Source: Anaerolineaceae bacterium (GTDB taxonomy: Bacteria; Chloroflexota; Anaerolineae; Anaerolineales; Anaerolineaceae). From it: a stretch of DNA of 64,000 nucleotides. Below, in pieces: positions 1 to 10,134 of this stretch. The stretch is from NCBI GenBank assembly GCA_016841445.1, contig JAENZD010000001.1:1-64000 (forward strand). Direction: 5' to 3'. The position numbers were made by a program, and so were the translations under genes. The first letter of the stretch is position 1; each line of letters starts with the position of its first letter. The notes under the pieces are model-generated. The model searched no databases. It saw only the letters and a program-made list of their open reading frames with translations, and had not been told where the DNA came from.

Positions 1-328
<328 letters not shown>

Positions 329-410
329 TGATGTGGAGAACTCGGTGCTTTTTCGCCACAATTGAAATGTCATAATTATTCATAGGTATCTTTAACATTA
401 ATAAAAATGT

Positions 411-530
411 CCTTTGGTGATTGGAGCGGTGAGGATACACCCGGTAACATCCCGAACCCGGTCGTTAAGCTCGCCAGCGCTGATGGTACTTGGGGGGCGA
501 CCCCCTGGGAGAGTAGGTCATTGCCAAAGG
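411..530 (+). rRNA. 5S ribosomal RNA
   Basis: This is a 120-base gene whose ends pair: CCTTTGG at 411-417 with CCAAAGG at 524-530. The interior has the conserved 5S core (CCCGAACCCGG, then GTTAAGCTC near 465) and a GGGGGGCGACCCCC helix. It lies directly downstream of 23S rRNA. A T-rich run follows at 532-545 and may end transcription. A reading frame passing through here is incidental. Confidence 0.95.
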
Positions 531-616
531 ACTTTTTATTTTTAATTGCGAGGCTAGAGTCTCAACTCACCGGTAACCAACGCATTTTCACCCCTGCATT
601 TATTTACAATATCAAG

Positions 617-622
617 TATAAT
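617..622 (+). promoter_or_regulatory. Possible promoter -10 element for rpsU
   Basis: A perfect TATAAT lies 122 bases upstream of the rpsU start in the spacer after the 5S gene. No good -35 box was found at 16-18 bases, so this is only a candidate. The rest of 531-744 shows no other feature. Confidence 0.3.
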
Positions 623-744
623 ATTTACCGGTGCGTCCATGATCAAATGCCGCGCATTGTAACTCTAAATAGATGGGATGGCTTTTGCCAAAACAAGCTC
701 CTGTCTTTTGGATTATCACCTTTTTTTGAAGGGAGGTGAGAGTT

Positions 745-930
745 TTGGCTCGTGTGGTTTTACGACCGAATGAATCACAGGAACAACTGCTCCGGCGTTT
801 CCGGAAGCAGGTTGTAAAAGATGGTACGTTAAGCACGCTTCGACGCAAACGATGGTTCATTTCAAAAAGTGAACTTCGGCGCATCGATAAGAAAAAGGCT
901 ATCCGCCGGTCCCGGCAGCGGGATGATTAA
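745..930 (+). CDS. rpsU: 30S ribosomal protein bS21
   Basis: This encodes a small basic protein of the 30S subunit, about 61 residues, the usual bS21 length. It has the family's N-terminal pattern (VVLRPNESQEQLLRRFRKQV) and an Arg/Lys-rich C-terminus. I chose TTG at 745 because GGGAGGTGAG at 731-740 is a strong ribosome binding site that covers the GTG at 736 and is well spaced for 745; the protein then begins MARVVLRP. It lies just after the rRNA genes and before infA, so three components of the translation apparatus are adjacent. Confidence 0.85.
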   Translation: MARVVLRPNESQEQLLRRFRKQVVKDGTLSTLRRKRWFISKSELRRIDKKKAIRRSRQRDD

Positions 931-968
931 GATAGCCAGGAAATTAAGGTAAGTTCTAAGGAGAATGT

Positions 969-1217
969 ATGGCAAAAGATGACGATAAGATTACGATAGA
1001 AGGCACGGTCATTGAAGCCCTGCCTGGCACCCAATTTACAGTGGAGTTAGAAAATGGGTCTGAGATTTTAGCCTATCTCTCAGGGAAAATGCGCAGGCAT
1101 TATATTCGAATCCTGCTGGGAGATCGTGTAAGGTTGGAAATCTCCCCATATGACCTCACTCGAGGTAGGATCGTTTATCGTTATCGCCGTCATTCAGCCC
1201 GTCCAGATGAGTCTTAA
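969..1217 (+). CDS. infA: Translation initiation factor IF-1
   Basis: IF-1 binds the 30S A site during initiation. The 82-residue product is a single S1/OB-fold domain. It carries the family hallmarks: [19 protein letters not shown], then a [17 protein letters not shown] core, then a basic tail after [16 protein letters not shown] at about 957-962 precedes the ATG. The gene is 38 bases after rpsU, probably in the same transcript, and ends at a hairpin terminator. The length is about ten residues above the common 72, because of N- and C-terminal extensions. Confidence 0.95.
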   Translation: MAKDDDKITIEGTVIEALPGTQFTVELENGSEILAYLSGKMRRHYIRILLGDRVRLEISPYDLTRGRIVYRYRRHSARPDES

Positions 1218-1238
1218 TTCCTAATTAGGTTTAAGGTA

Positions 1239-1265
1239 AAATCCTGCTTCGGCAGGATTTTTTTT
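1239..1265 (+). terminator. Intrinsic terminator after infA
   Basis: A perfect 9-bp stem (AAATCCTGC at 1239-1247 with GCAGGATTT at 1252-1260) closes on a TTCG tetraloop and runs into T's. It ends the rpsU-infA unit. Confidence 0.9.
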
Positions 1266-1293
1266 ATGGGTATTTCTCGGTTAAAATAATACT

Positions 1294-2277
1294 ATGGTCG
1301 CTGTACCCTCTTCAAGCAATAGACATTCTCCTCGTTTACGTAAAATGAATCTTGCGACAGATTTGGACAAAGTTGCAGATCTTGTTGAGATGTGCTTTCC
1401 CCTCCAACAGGACCCGGATGGCCAAACCTATATCCGAGAGATGCGTAGAGCCTCACGTGAGATGCGGATGCTGGGCTGGCTCTCTAAGCTGGCAGAAATG
1501 GATGGGTCAAAAGCAGCAGGTTTCGTTTGGGAAGATGGTGGGAGAATTGTAGGTAATTTAAGTTTGATCCCGTTTAAAGACCGGGGAACTCGCATCCATT
1601 TGATCGCCAATGTGGCTGTACATCCTGCGTTTCGCAACCAGGGAATTGCAAGAGCACTTACGGATCGTGCTCTGGATTACCTCCGACGTCAGAATGAACC
1701 CTATGCTTGGCTTCAGGTCAAATTAGATAATCCTGGGGCGATCTACCTGTACCGTGAAGCTGGCTTTGTTGACCGTACCACACGCACAACCTGGCGGATT
1801 CGGCCATTGGATGTTCAGTCGGCTGGAATCCAACCAGAGCCTGTAGTCAAAGTTCGTGGCCGTCAGAAAAATAACTGGACTCTTCAAAAGCGCTGGCTTG
1901 ATGAAGCATACTCTCCTGAAATTCGCTGGAACCTGGGGGTTGATTTCAACCGGTTCGAGCCCGGATGGATCCAAGCAGTTTCTAATTTTATAGATGGTAT
2001 ACAGTTAAAACATTGGCAGGTTGAGCATGGCGGAAAATGCTGCGGGTTCATCACCTGGCAGCAAACATCCAGTTACGCGAATAATCTGTGGCTTGCATTT
2101 CCAAGGGGAATCGATGAATGGGTCGTGGCAAAGGGAATTGAATTAGTTCTTCGCAAATGTTCACCAAGGCACCCAATTTCTTTAGATAGTAACGAGGATT
2201 GGCAGACATCTCTCTTTGAAGCAATGGGTTTTACCAATTTCAGGACATTGATCTGGATGAAGCACAATTTTCAATAA
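1294..2277 (+). CDS. GNAT family N-acetyltransferase, two domains
   Basis: This encodes a probable acyl-CoA-dependent acetyltransferase of 327 residues, about twice a single GNAT domain. The first domain (about 17-165) contains the acetyl-CoA loop: VAVHPAFRNQGIARALTD near 109-126, then a GFVDRTTRTTWR strand. The second half (about 215-327) looks like a degenerate GNAT copy (HWQVEHGGKCCGFITW, LFEAMGFTNF) without a clear Q/RxxGxG/A loop. The substrate is unknown. It starts about 75 bases after infA and has its own terminator, so it appears monocistronic. Confidence 0.75.
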   Translation: MVAVPSSSNRHSPRLRKMNLATDLDKVADLVEMCFPLQQDPDGQTYIREMRRASREMRMLGWLSKLAEMDGSKAAGFVWEDGGRIVGNLSLIPFKDRGTRIHLIANVAVHPAFRNQGIARALTDRALDYLRRQNEPYAWLQVKLDNPGAIYLYREAGFVDRTTRTTWRIRPLDVQSAGIQPEPVVKVRGRQKNNWTLQKRWLDEAYSPEIRWNLGVDFNRFEPGWIQAVSNFIDGIQLKHWQVEHGGKCCGFITWQQTSSYANNLWLAFPRGIDEWVVAKGIELVLRKCSPRHPISLDSNEDWQTSLFEAMGFTNFRTLIWMKHNFQ

Positions 2278-2280
2278 AAA

Positions 2281-2307
2281 AAACACAACCACTGGTTGTG
2301 TTTTTTT
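2281..2307. terminator. Bidirectional intrinsic terminator
   Basis: An 11-bp inverted repeat (AAACACAACCA with TGGTTGTGTTT) is flanked by A's on the left and T's on the right. It can therefore terminate both the acetyltransferase gene and the small minus-strand gene that converges on it. Confidence 0.8.
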
Positions 2308-2333
2308 AAACTCTTTAGATTATTGGGTGAGTT

Positions 2334-2525
2334 TTATAGTTCCTCATCCAGAACCAGATCCACCAGGTCTAAGAATTCCTGCCATTCCTCCTTGAAGAAG
2401 TGCAGCGTGACATTGTTCAATTCCAAATGAAAGGTCGTTTCACCATCCGGTTCTTCAGCTTTCCAGGCTAAAAAATTCTCGGTTTCAGCAACAGTTTCAG
2501 TTTTGGGTTCTTGTGAGTCGTCCAT
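2334..2525 (-). CDS. Small acidic protein of unknown function
   Basis: This 63-residue protein is very acidic, ending ..DLVDLVLDEEL. It has no signal peptide or membrane segment and I do not recognise it. A central stretch, TTFHLELNNVTLHFFKEEWQ, reads as alternating beta then helix. AAGGAG lies just upstream of its start (RC of the 2528-2535 region), which supports translation. It sits between a bidirectional terminator and the AI-2E family gene transcribed in the same direction. Confidence 0.55.
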   Translation of the reverse strand: MDDSQEPKTETVAETENFLAWKAEEPDGETTFHLELNNVTLHFFKEEWQEFLDLVDLVLDEEL

Positions 2526-2647
2526 TTGAATACTCCTTATATCTTATATTCTTTGTTGTTGATAAATTCATTTTTCACACGTTTGATGATGTTTTCAAGT
2601 GACCATTATACTTCATTTTACCTGCCAAAAATGGCAAGGGTTTTCGA

Positions 2648-3955
2648 TCAACTTTCATCTGGTTCAGAGCGGTTGTCTTCATTGTCATTTTTATAATTAT
2701 CAGTAGATTTTTTGAAAATCCTCCGCCAGGTTGTTGTAAACCAATCCTTAAATTTTTCCCACACCTTTTCGAGGAACTTCGCCAATCTTGATTTATTAAC
2801 AGGTTTTTGGACATCCAGGTCTTTCCAAGGATTTTGATCACTAAGTTTTTTGACGATATAGTTGATGAATAGCGCGATGCTTGCCATGATTGGCGCAGCA
2901 ACCACAATCCCAATAAAACCAAATAATTGAACGCCGACCAGTGCGCCGATCAATACCAGCACCGGGTGTACCTTCAGGTTTTCTGCCATGATCCTGGTGC
3001 GGATGATGTTATCAATAATGTTATTTATAACCATTGATACTGCCAAAACAATGATCATATAGATACCAGCTGGCATGCCAAAAGGAATTTGATTTTGGAA
3101 CAAAGCCACCAATCCGAAAGAGATCCACGTCACCCAGGCACCCACGTAAGGGATGAGCTGACCAACGGCGGCAATCAAAGCCAGGCCAAAAAAGAACTGT
3201 AAGCCCAGGGCACCTAGTGTGGCTGTGTACAGCAATAAAGAGATCAGTACCACAAGGATCTCTCCCCGAATGAAAGCTTTCCAAATCCGTCCCAATTCCT
3301 CGTTCATCCGTTCCAGGTCCTTGGTGTAACGCTCGATTTTAATATTTAGGACTCGGTGAGATATGCCTTCAGCCTCTGCCAGGAGGAAGTATGAGATCAG
3401 CAAAATAAAAACCGCCCACGAAATTGTTGTGGCGGCGCCCGTTGCAAATGAACCTAAAAATGAACCTAAACGCCCAAGAACAGGTTGGACAGCGCTAACA
3501 ATTTCATTTGTGATCTGATCCCAATTGATCACTGTAGGGGAAAGAGTAAAAGGTCCGATCTGGAAGGTCCGTGTTGTCAGTTCATCCACCAATTCCGGCA
3601 GTTGATCAATATTATTTTCTATGAATTGGATGAGGGTCTGGAACTGGCCAACCAATGCAAAGCCGCCCCAGGTCAGCAGCCCGAGAACAACCAGGACAAT
3701 AATGATGTGAATGATGGTTACAGAGATCCGCCAGGGGATTTTTATTTTCTTTTTTAGGAACATTGCAATGGGGTGGATTAGATAAGCCAAAATGAAGGCG
3801 GTGATCAGCGGCCCAAGAAAATTTTGAAATTGGACCAACAACCAGATCGCGATGGCGACCAGGGATAATCCAACCACCAGCTTGGTGGTCCAGTTCCACT
3901 TTGGTGATCCAGAAGAATCAGGTTTTCTTTCAATATCAGTGTTTGCTTCAGTCAC
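2648..3955 (-). CDS. AI-2E family (PerM/TqsA-like) membrane transporter
   Basis: This encodes a 435-residue polytopic inner-membrane protein of the AI-2E exporter family. Members include the TqsA autoinducer-2 exporter and the PerM and antiporter-like relatives; the substrate cannot be told from sequence. About 8 hydrophobic segments are visible: two near residues 25-65, one pair around 70-95, others at 150-195 and a dense block at 235-370. The family signature PYVGAWVTWIS appears near 268 and a conserved VHPVLVLIGALVGVQLFG stretch near 330. The last 60 residues are a charged cytoplasmic tail (KDWFTTTWRR, then DNYKNDNEDNRSEPDES). It is transcribed alone. Confidence 0.85.
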   Translation of the reverse strand: MTEANTDIERKPDSSGSPKWNWTTKLVVGLSLVAIAIWLLVQFQNFLGPLITAFILAYLIHPIAMFLKKKIKIPWRISVTIIHIIIVLVVLGLLTWGGFALVGQFQTLIQFIENNIDQLPELVDELTTRTFQIGPFTLSPTVINWDQITNEIVSAVQPVLGRLGSFLGSFATGAATTISWAVFILLISYFLLAEAEGISHRVLNIKIERYTKDLERMNEELGRIWKAFIRGEILVVLISLLLYTATLGALGLQFFFGLALIAAVGQLIPYVGAWVTWISFGLVALFQNQIPFGMPAGIYMIIVLAVSMVINNIIDNIIRTRIMAENLKVHPVLVLIGALVGVQLFGFIGIVVAAPIMASIALFINYIVKKLSDQNPWKDLDVQKPVNKSRLAKFLEKVWEKFKDWFTTTWRRIFKKSTDNYKNDNEDNRSEPDES

Positions 3956-4254
3956 CTTGAAAAATCTTCCTCCTATTGATTTTGATCGATTTTATTTAAT
4001 TATATTCTTGATTAATTATACAGTAAATCGGTGTTAATTTTGGAATAACCAGATAAATTTCCCATTAATTTCGTGTGTTATACAGGATTTTTCAGTAATT
4101 TCTGTTGGGAATGAGGCAAGTTGGTGTCTGAAGTTTCCAGAGAATTTTTCCGTTCTTGCCAGATCGGAGTATTGGAAACTCCTGACTTTTCAATAAGGTG
4201 AAATCACTTGATTTGCATGATAAAATTAATAAAAAAGAGAAGGAGTTTAAAAAA

Positions 4255-5532
4255 ATGTCAGATAAACGAACGGTTTTTAATTGGCAGTTATTTTTAGGGT
4301 TTGTCCTGCTGGTCACAGGTGGATTGTTCCTGGCGGATCAACTTATGGACAATATCAACCTCATGCAAACATTCTGGCCGCTACTGATCGTACTGCTGGG
4401 CCTGACATTTTTCATGGGTCTGGTTGTAGCAGGGAAGCGAGGTTCGGGTCTGGCCATACCGGGGTCAATCATAACATCCCTGGGTGTGCTGCTCTTTGTT
4501 CAGAACATATTTTCATTATGGGAAACCTGGGCTTATGCCTGGGCGCTGTTGATCAGTTCGGTCGGTTTTGGTTTGTTGATCATGAACTTCTATCACAAAC
4601 GTCTGGCCTTGCGCCGGGTAGCAGGGTTGATCATTGGGATCGGACTGACTTTGTTTGTGGTCTTCGGTGTTCTATTTGAGGTAATATTTTTTAGGAACAG
4701 GACCGATTCCGGGAGCGGCTACTTTCTTGGAGCAGGGTTGGTCCTTTTAGGGCTGTTTGTCCTTTTCAGCCGGCCATTATTTGCAAAGCGGAGAGAAAAG
4801 GCAGCAGCAGATGCCGAAGGGGTGGAAGAGCCAGTGGATGTTGAGTCACAGGACATAGGAACAGAACCTGGACCCTCCGTAGAAACTGTTCGAAGGCTGC
4901 CTTTAGAAGCTGTTTTCACCGGTCTTAAATTCAAAAGTGTTGGTGAAGTGTTTCTGACCCAGGGTGATGCCTGCGATCTCAAAATTGAAGGCATTCAAGA
5001 ACTGCTGGCGGATATCCAATCAGAAGTTGAAGGGGACACGCTTTTGATCAAATACAAGCTCGATGTCAAAGATTGGATGAAATTCAAGCATTTTGATGGA
5101 GACCAAAAACTGCGCTATTACATCACGATGAAAAATATCAACCATCTCGACTTGGGCGGTGCAGGCACCCTCGAGGCGGAAGGATTAAACGGTGAAAATC
5201 TTGATATTGTACATTCTGGATTTGGAAAAATGACCCTCAAAGGGCTTCATTACCAATCCCTTGATGTCAATCTGAGTGGTTTTGGGGAGATCATCATCAA
5301 TGGGGAGGTTCAAAATCAAGATGTGAGGCTGGGTGGTGCCGGCAGCTACAACGCTGAAGGCCTGAAAAGCCAGGATGCATCTGTAACCCTTACGGGTGCA
5401 GGCTCAGCCAATGTATGGGTTGAATCAGCACTCGATGCGAAGGTTACGGGTGCAGGCAGTATCCGGTACAAAGGTGATCCCCAGGTTGAACAATCCAAAA
5501 CTGGCCTGGGAAGCATCGAACCGCTTAAATGA
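4255..5532 (+). CDS. Membrane protein with C-terminal GIN/DUF2807 beta-helix domain
   Basis: The product has about 425 residues. The first 175 contain five or so membrane helices with repeated short loops, typical of LiaF-TM/DUF5668 regions. The C-terminal 210 residues form a repetitive beta domain of the GIN/DUF2807 type, visible as repeated turns such as LDLGGAGTLEAEG, VRLGGAGSYNAEG and VTLTGAGSANVWV. Such proteins are usually envelope-associated and poorly understood; a stress-sensing role is only an analogy to LiaF. The ATG at 4255 is chosen over one at 4198 because AGAAGGAG lies about 10 bases before it. It is followed after 16 bases by a sugar kinase gene. Confidence 0.7.
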   Translation: MSDKRTVFNWQLFLGFVLLVTGGLFLADQLMDNINLMQTFWPLLIVLLGLTFFMGLVVAGKRGSGLAIPGSIITSLGVLLFVQNIFSLWETWAYAWALLISSVGFGLLIMNFYHKRLALRRVAGLIIGIGLTLFVVFGVLFEVIFFRNRTDSGSGYFLGAGLVLLGLFVLFSRPLFAKRREKAAADAEGVEEPVDVESQDIGTEPGPSVETVRRLPLEAVFTGLKFKSVGEVFLTQGDACDLKIEGIQELLADIQSEVEGDTLLIKYKLDVKDWMKFKHFDGDQKLRYYITMKNINHLDLGGAGTLEAEGLNGENLDIVHSGFGKMTLKGLHYQSLDVNLSGFGEIIINGEVQNQDVRLGGAGSYNAEGLKSQDASVTLTGAGSANVWVESALDAKVTGAGSIRYKGDPQVEQSKTGLGSIEPLK

Positions 5533-5548
5533 AAGTTAATGATATTAG

Positions 5549-6487
5549 ATGTTATACACACTGACACCAAACCCAAGCGTTGACCGGTCTTTGGTTATCC
5601 CGGAGATACGGTTCAACAGCGTGCTTCGCAGCGAACAAGTCCGGTTAGATTTTGGCGGGAAAGGATTTAATGTTTCCCGCGCACTGCATACCTTTGGGAT
5701 TGAATCAACTGCGATTGCGTGGGTGGGTGGTGGAAGCGGGAAAATGCTGGCAGATGGACTTCAGAGATTAGGTATTCAGACCGATTTTGTCTGGATGGAC
5801 GAAGAGACCAGAACAAATACCATGATGATCGAGCAAGAAGGGGATTGGCATATTAAGGTCAACGAACCTGGCCCTTCAATATCAGAAGATGCGATCAAGC
5901 AAATGTTCCAGAAAGTGGAAGGGTATGCCAAAAAAGGTGATATATGGGTTTTATCGGGCAGTTTGCCGCCTGATGTATCGGAAGGATTTTATGCAGACTT
6001 GATCGCCCTTCTCAAATCCCGGGGTGCCAGGGTGTACCTGGATTCAAATGGTGCGGCCTTAGAAAAAGGGAGTCAGGCAGGCCCTTATCTTGTTAAACCA
6101 AATATCGCTGAAGCGTCGAAAATTGTTGGATTTAATATTGGGGGTGTGGAGGAAGCCAAACGAGCAGCATTACCCTTCTTGAGGATGGGTATTGAATATT
6201 TCGCATTAACCATGGGTGAAGCAGGGCTTCTGATGGCATCCCAGTACGAAATTGTGTATGCACGTCCCCCGACAATCCATGTGCGAAATGCAGCCGGGTC
6301 AGGGGATGCTTTGCTTGCCGGAATGCTGTATGCACAATCGAGAGATATGCCGCTGGTAGATGTGGCACGCTGGGCAGTTGCGACGGGGACAGCATCCGTG
6401 GAGACAGAGGGTGTGAGTGAGATTTCTATTGAAGGGATCCAGGCATTACTGCCGAATGTCGTCTCACAAACGATCAATGTGATGTGA
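5549..6487 (+). CDS. PfkB-family hexose-phosphate kinase (1-phosphofructokinase type)
   Basis: This encodes an ATP-dependent sugar kinase of 312 residues, the normal size for FruK/LacC. It has the 1-phosphofructokinase-type start (MLYTLTPNPSVDRSL), the substrate-side motif FGGKGFNVSRAL at about 36-47, a GSLPPDV turn, and the ATP/anion-hole motif AAGSGDALLAG at about 246-256 with the catalytic Asp. This subgroup phosphorylates fructose-1-P, tagatose-6-P or a similar phosphorylated ketose; which one is unclear, and no PTS gene is next to it. It may be co-transcribed with the preceding membrane gene. Confidence 0.8.
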   Translation: MLYTLTPNPSVDRSLVIPEIRFNSVLRSEQVRLDFGGKGFNVSRALHTFGIESTAIAWVGGGSGKMLADGLQRLGIQTDFVWMDEETRTNTMMIEQEGDWHIKVNEPGPSISEDAIKQMFQKVEGYAKKGDIWVLSGSLPPDVSEGFYADLIALLKSRGARVYLDSNGAALEKGSQAGPYLVKPNIAEASKIVGFNIGGVEEAKRAALPFLRMGIEYFALTMGEAGLLMASQYEIVYARPPTIHVRNAAGSGDALLAGMLYAQSRDMPLVDVARWAVATGTASVETEGVSEISIEGIQALLPNVVSQTINVM

Positions 6488-6506
6488 GTCCTTTGCAATA
6501 AAAAAT

Positions 6507-6546
6507 AATCGGTCTCTCGTCATTATGATGAGCGACCGATTTTTTA
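6507..6546 (+). terminator. Intrinsic terminator after PfkB gene
   Basis: A long stem pairs AATCGGTC (6507-6514) with GACCGATT (6534-6541), extended inside by CTCGTCAT/ATGATGAG, and is followed by TTTTTAT. Confidence 0.9.
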
Positions 6547-6585
6547 TATTTTCTAATTTATTTTATCAATTAATCCATACACCTC

Positions 6586-6834
6586 TCATACAACGACCAT
6601 CCCGCCTGGACCCTGCCTGCGTTTGAAACTTGGAAGATTTTCCTCGCTTGGTTTTTTGTTCGCTTCAGCCAGCAGTTGATCAACGATATTGATCTCTTCA
6701 CGAGCAGATTTGAAGGATTCGAGCTCTTCAAGACGATTGATCAGTGAACGGAATTCCTGAATGGTCAGGAAGACACCAATGTGATGCCCTTCTTTATCGA
6801 CCAGATATTTTTCGTTAATATTTAAATTGTTCAT
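6586..6834 (-). CDS. Antitoxin-like small protein (Phd/RelB-type N-terminus)
   Basis: This encodes 82 residues from the inner ATG (98 if the ATG at 6882 is used). The N-terminal half, KYLVDKEGHHIGVFLTIQEF followed by a Leu/Glu helix, resembles the beta-beta-helix DNA-binding part of Phd/YefM/RelB-type antitoxins. The C-terminal half is polar, with Lys, Arg and Pro, and ends GGMVVV. No ORF that could be a toxin adjoins it: the neighbours are a sugar kinase and fhs. It may be an orphan antitoxin or an unrelated regulator. Neither start has a convincing ribosome binding site, so the N-terminus is uncertain. Confidence 0.5.
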   Translation of the reverse strand: MNNLNINEKYLVDKEGHHIGVFLTIQEFRSLINRLEELESFKSAREEINIVDQLLAEANKKPSEENLPSFKRRQGPGGMVVV

Positions 6835-6998
6835 AGAACCGATCCGTGTCGAGTTGAATGAGGGATTATTCCCAGGATTCACATTCCTGGTTCAACTGGA
6901 AGTTAATTCTACCGTGTTAATCATTGCGTTGGCATACAATATTTATTAAAATTGCGCTATCGCGTCCCTTGCCCTATTGAGCTGAGATTTATTTATTC

Positions 6999-8915
6999 TC
7001 AGGACAGCCCTAAAATTCGGCCGGTATCTAACTCGATATCGATATCATAATAGGCTGGTCGGGTTGGGAGACCTGGCATCAGGCGGATTGGCCCAACGAT
7101 CGGATAAAGGAAACCAGCACCGATGGATGCATTGATCTCACGAATAGGGATGCGAAAACCAGCAGGACGCCCTTTGAGGGAAGGGTCATGGCTCAGGCTG
7201 AGATGGGTTTTAGCCATGCAGATCGGCAGGTTATCATACCCAAGTTTTGTGTATTCTTCTATCTGGGATTCTGCTTTAGGTGAATAATCCACGCCTTCTG
7301 CACCATAAATTTCTTTTGCGATCGTTTCGATTTTATCCTTAATAGGGATATCCAGCGGATAAAGGAATTTGAAATTTGAGGGTTCTTCAGACGCCTTGAT
7401 GACGGCTTTAGCCAGCTCTACTGCACCTTCTCCGCCCTCTTCCCAGTGGTTCGTTACCACGCCTGTAATGATGTTTCCGCTTGCTTTGCATTGATTCAAC
7501 ACAACATCAATTTCAGCATCGGTATCCGTATAGAAACGGTTGAGTGCAAGGACGACAGGTACGCCAAATTTGTGGGCATTGCTGCAGTGTGCTTTAACGT
7601 TTTCCATCCCTTTGCGAACTAATTCCAGGTTCTCATTTTCGTATTCGGGAGCTAATGGTGCACCGGCAGTCACCTTGGGACCGCCGCCGTGCATTTTTAA
7701 AGCCCGGATCGTTGCCACCAAGACCACCACATCAGGTTTATTGCCTGAGTAGCGGCACTTAATACCAAAGAATTTCTCCATGCCCATGTCAGATCCAAAA
7801 CCAGATTCTGTGATAACGTAATCTGCCAGCTTTAGACCGATCATATCCGCCATAATGCTGCTGTTCCCATGGGCGATGTTGGCAAAAGGCCCGGCATGCA
7901 CGAAGACAGGTGTGCCTTCCAGGGTTTGCATCAGCGTGGGTTTGATCGTATCCTTCATCAAAACGGTGGAAGCACCTGCAACACCGACGTCCTCAACGGT
8001 GACGGGTCTACCCTGGGTATCTCTTGCAAGCACGATTTTGCCAATTCGTTCGCGCATGTCGTCCAAACTGGTTGAAAGGGCCAATACCGCCATTAATTCA
8101 CTGGCAACAGAAATGTAAAAACTGGTCTTCAAGTCAAAATCTTTCTCTGTCGGGCTTTGGCCAACGGTGATCTCCCGCAGCAATCTGTCATTGGTGTCGG
8201 TAGCCCTGCGCCATGTGAGTGTGCTCCGGTCAATATCTAAACGGGAAAAACGGCTGCGTTCTCCATCCGTCAGTTCATTTGGATCTGTTTTTGTAATGCC
8301 AAGATTCTTAAGCCGTCCCTTCATGGCGATGCCAAATTCCCGGTTTCCGTCCTCATCGGGAGGGCATAAGCGGTCAAACAGCGCTTCATCGCTTTGGTAG
8401 GTTTCATGATACATACGGGTTTCTACAGCGGCCGCGATCAGGTTATTAGCCGCTGTGATAGCGTGGATATCACCTGTTAGATGCAGGTTGAATTCCTCCA
8501 TGGGGATCACCTGGCTGTACCCGCCGCCTGCCGCGCCGCCTTTTATCCCAAAGGTAGGACCCTGGCTGGGCTGCCGGATAGCGGTGAACACTCGCTTGCC
8601 CAGATGGGCGCCTAAAGCCTGGCTCAACCCGACTGTTGTCGTGGTTTTCCCTTCTCCCAGCGGGGTGGGGGTGATAGCGGTCACATCAATGTATTTGCCG
8701 TCAGGGACATCCTGTAAACGTTTGAGAACGGACGGGCTGACCTTGGCGATGTATTTACCGTATTGATCATATTCATCAGGCAGGAGGCCCAATTCTTCTG
8801 CAACCTGCGTGATGGGTTTCAGGGTTGCTTCCTGGGCAATATCAATATCTGATGGAACCGGTGTTTTGCGATTAAGTGGGGTGGGAATGATTTTGTTATC
8901 AGGTTTTTTTGTCAT
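6999..8915 (-). CDS. fhs: Formate--tetrahydrofolate ligase
   Basis: This enzyme makes 10-formyl-THF from formate, THF and ATP in the cytoplasm. It feeds purine and C1 metabolism and the methyl branch of the Wood-Ljungdahl pathway. The 638-residue product has the P-loop-like [16 protein letters not shown] near 76-91 and the conserved [21 protein letters not shown] segment, with [42 protein letters not shown] later. Length is slightly above the usual 555-560, with extra N-terminal residues. ATG at 8915 is chosen because GGAAGGA precedes it; the upstream ATG at 8957 lacks this. It stands alone, without other folate genes nearby. Confidence 0.95.
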   Translation of the reverse strand: MTKKPDNKIIPTPLNRKTPVPSDIDIAQEATLKPITQVAEELGLLPDEYDQYGKYIAKVSPSVLKRLQDVPDGKYIDVTAITPTPLGEGKTTTTVGLSQALGAHLGKRVFTAIRQPSQGPTFGIKGGAAGGGYSQVIPMEEFNLHLTGDIHAITAANNLIAAAVETRMYHETYQSDEALFDRLCPPDEDGNREFGIAMKGRLKNLGITKTDPNELTDGERSRFSRLDIDRSTLTWRRATDTNDRLLREITVGQSPTEKDFDLKTSFYISVASELMAVLALSTSLDDMRERIGKIVLARDTQGRPVTVEDVGVAGASTVLMKDTIKPTLMQTLEGTPVFVHAGPFANIAHGNSSIMADMIGLKLADYVITESGFGSDMGMEKFFGIKCRYSGNKPDVVVLVATIRALKMHGGGPKVTAGAPLAPEYENENLELVRKGMENVKAHCSNAHKFGVPVVLALNRFYTDTDAEIDVVLNQCKASGNIITGVVTNHWEEGGEGAVELAKAVIKASEEPSNFKFLYPLDIPIKDKIETIAKEIYGAEGVDYSPKAESQIEEYTKLGYDNLPICMAKTHLSLSHDPSLKGRPAGFRIPIREINASIGAGFLYPIVGPIRLMPGLPTRPAYYDIDIELDTGRILGLS

Positions 8916-9141
8916 GCAAGACTTCCTTCCAGGTCTATAAAATTTTGATTTTCTCAAAATTGTGCATTATTAAAACTTTTACCTCAGCATAATTATGCTT
9001 ACAAAGGTCAAAAAAATCAAGAATCGGTGGATAGTTCTCTGATTGAGCCTGTTGTGAACTGGTTTCACCTCATTACTGAGGATTCAACTATATCAGAGTG
9101 AGGTTGGACGTTTTACCCAACATGGTCTAAGATTATGGGGT

Positions 9142-9888
9142 ATGAGAAAAACTCGTTTTGCTTTGATACTGATCGGATTGACAGGACTCTTATTATTGGG
9201 AGGGTGTGTCAGCTTTGATGAGGACATCCTGATCAAAGAAGATGGTTCAGGCACACTGCGCTTTGCATATGGTGTTGAAACAACCGCTTATTCGCAGTTT
9301 GAATTGGCCCTTCCGCAGGAGTATCAGCTAGACAGCTTGTTTGCGACGTTGATCCAGGATGAAAATATCACCGATGTTCGCCAGCAGGATTATGAAGAAG
9401 GTGGAATAACATGGCAGTCCATTGAGATGGATATCGCCGATTTTCCGGCCGTTTTTGCGGATGAGCGCCGCTTCGGACCCATCTTCATGATATTTGATGA
9501 GCAGGACGGCACTTATCATTTCGAGCAAACGATTGATCTGAATTTGGCGAATGTCAGCATTCCGGGGATCTACCTGCTGGATATCGCTGATGCCGGTTTC
9601 GAAGTTCAGTTGGTCACACCGCAAATCATTGATACCAACGGCATACAGAGAGATGCAGGCGTAAGCACATGGTCAATTTCCCTGCCAGATCTTGTTGAGG
9701 AAAGTGAAAGCATTTATTTGGAAGCGGAGTACATCCTGGAACCATATGAAGGCTATTTTATTCCCTGGGAGCTCTACTTCCCCTATGTCGTTTTTGGGTT
9801 TTTAGGCTTAAGTATTGTTTCAATTTTGGCGATCATTATTGTCAATACGTCAAAACGGGGAAAGAAAAAACAAAAATTAAAGTTTTAA
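9142..9888 (+). CDS. Lipoprotein with C-terminal membrane helix
   Basis: The product has 248 residues and a type II signal: basic MRKTR, a hydrophobic stretch, and lipobox LLGGC with Cys at residue 22. The mature part is beta-rich and extracytoplasmic (FDEDILIKEDGSGTLRFAYG), like the LppM/DUF3153-type lipoproteins. Near the C-terminus a hydrophobic helix (YVVFGFLGLSIVSILAIIIV) is followed by the basic tail KRGKKKQKLKF, so the protein is probably anchored at both ends. Its function is unknown. It is transcribed alone, divergent from fhs. Confidence 0.65.
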   Translation: MRKTRFALILIGLTGLLLLGGCVSFDEDILIKEDGSGTLRFAYGVETTAYSQFELALPQEYQLDSLFATLIQDENITDVRQQDYEEGGITWQSIEMDIADFPAVFADERRFGPIFMIFDEQDGTYHFEQTIDLNLANVSIPGIYLLDIADAGFEVQLVTPQIIDTNGIQRDAGVSTWSISLPDLVEESESIYLEAEYILEPYEGYFIPWELYFPYVVFGFLGLSIVSILAIIIVNTSKRGKKKQKLKF

Positions 9889-10134
9889 GCCACAATACGA
9901 ATTAATTAGCGTTAATGATATTTTCTTTATGATAGGTTCCTAATGCCTCGTACCTGATCTCCTGATGGTCTGCTAGCATTCACTGCTCAACAATTCGCCA
10001 TTCACTAAACTATCTCTTATGTGCTAAACTTAAAGGTCTGATGATGGACGCCCCACAAATAGCTTGTGCGGCACTGTTTGCGCGTTCTACACCCGCATTT
10101 GACGATACTTATATGAAATCAAAAGAGTTGAAAT

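Noticed and set aside
407-739. 110-residue ORF over the 5S rRNA gene
   Set aside because: It covers the 5S gene and its spacer; no ribosome binding site and no recognisable protein.
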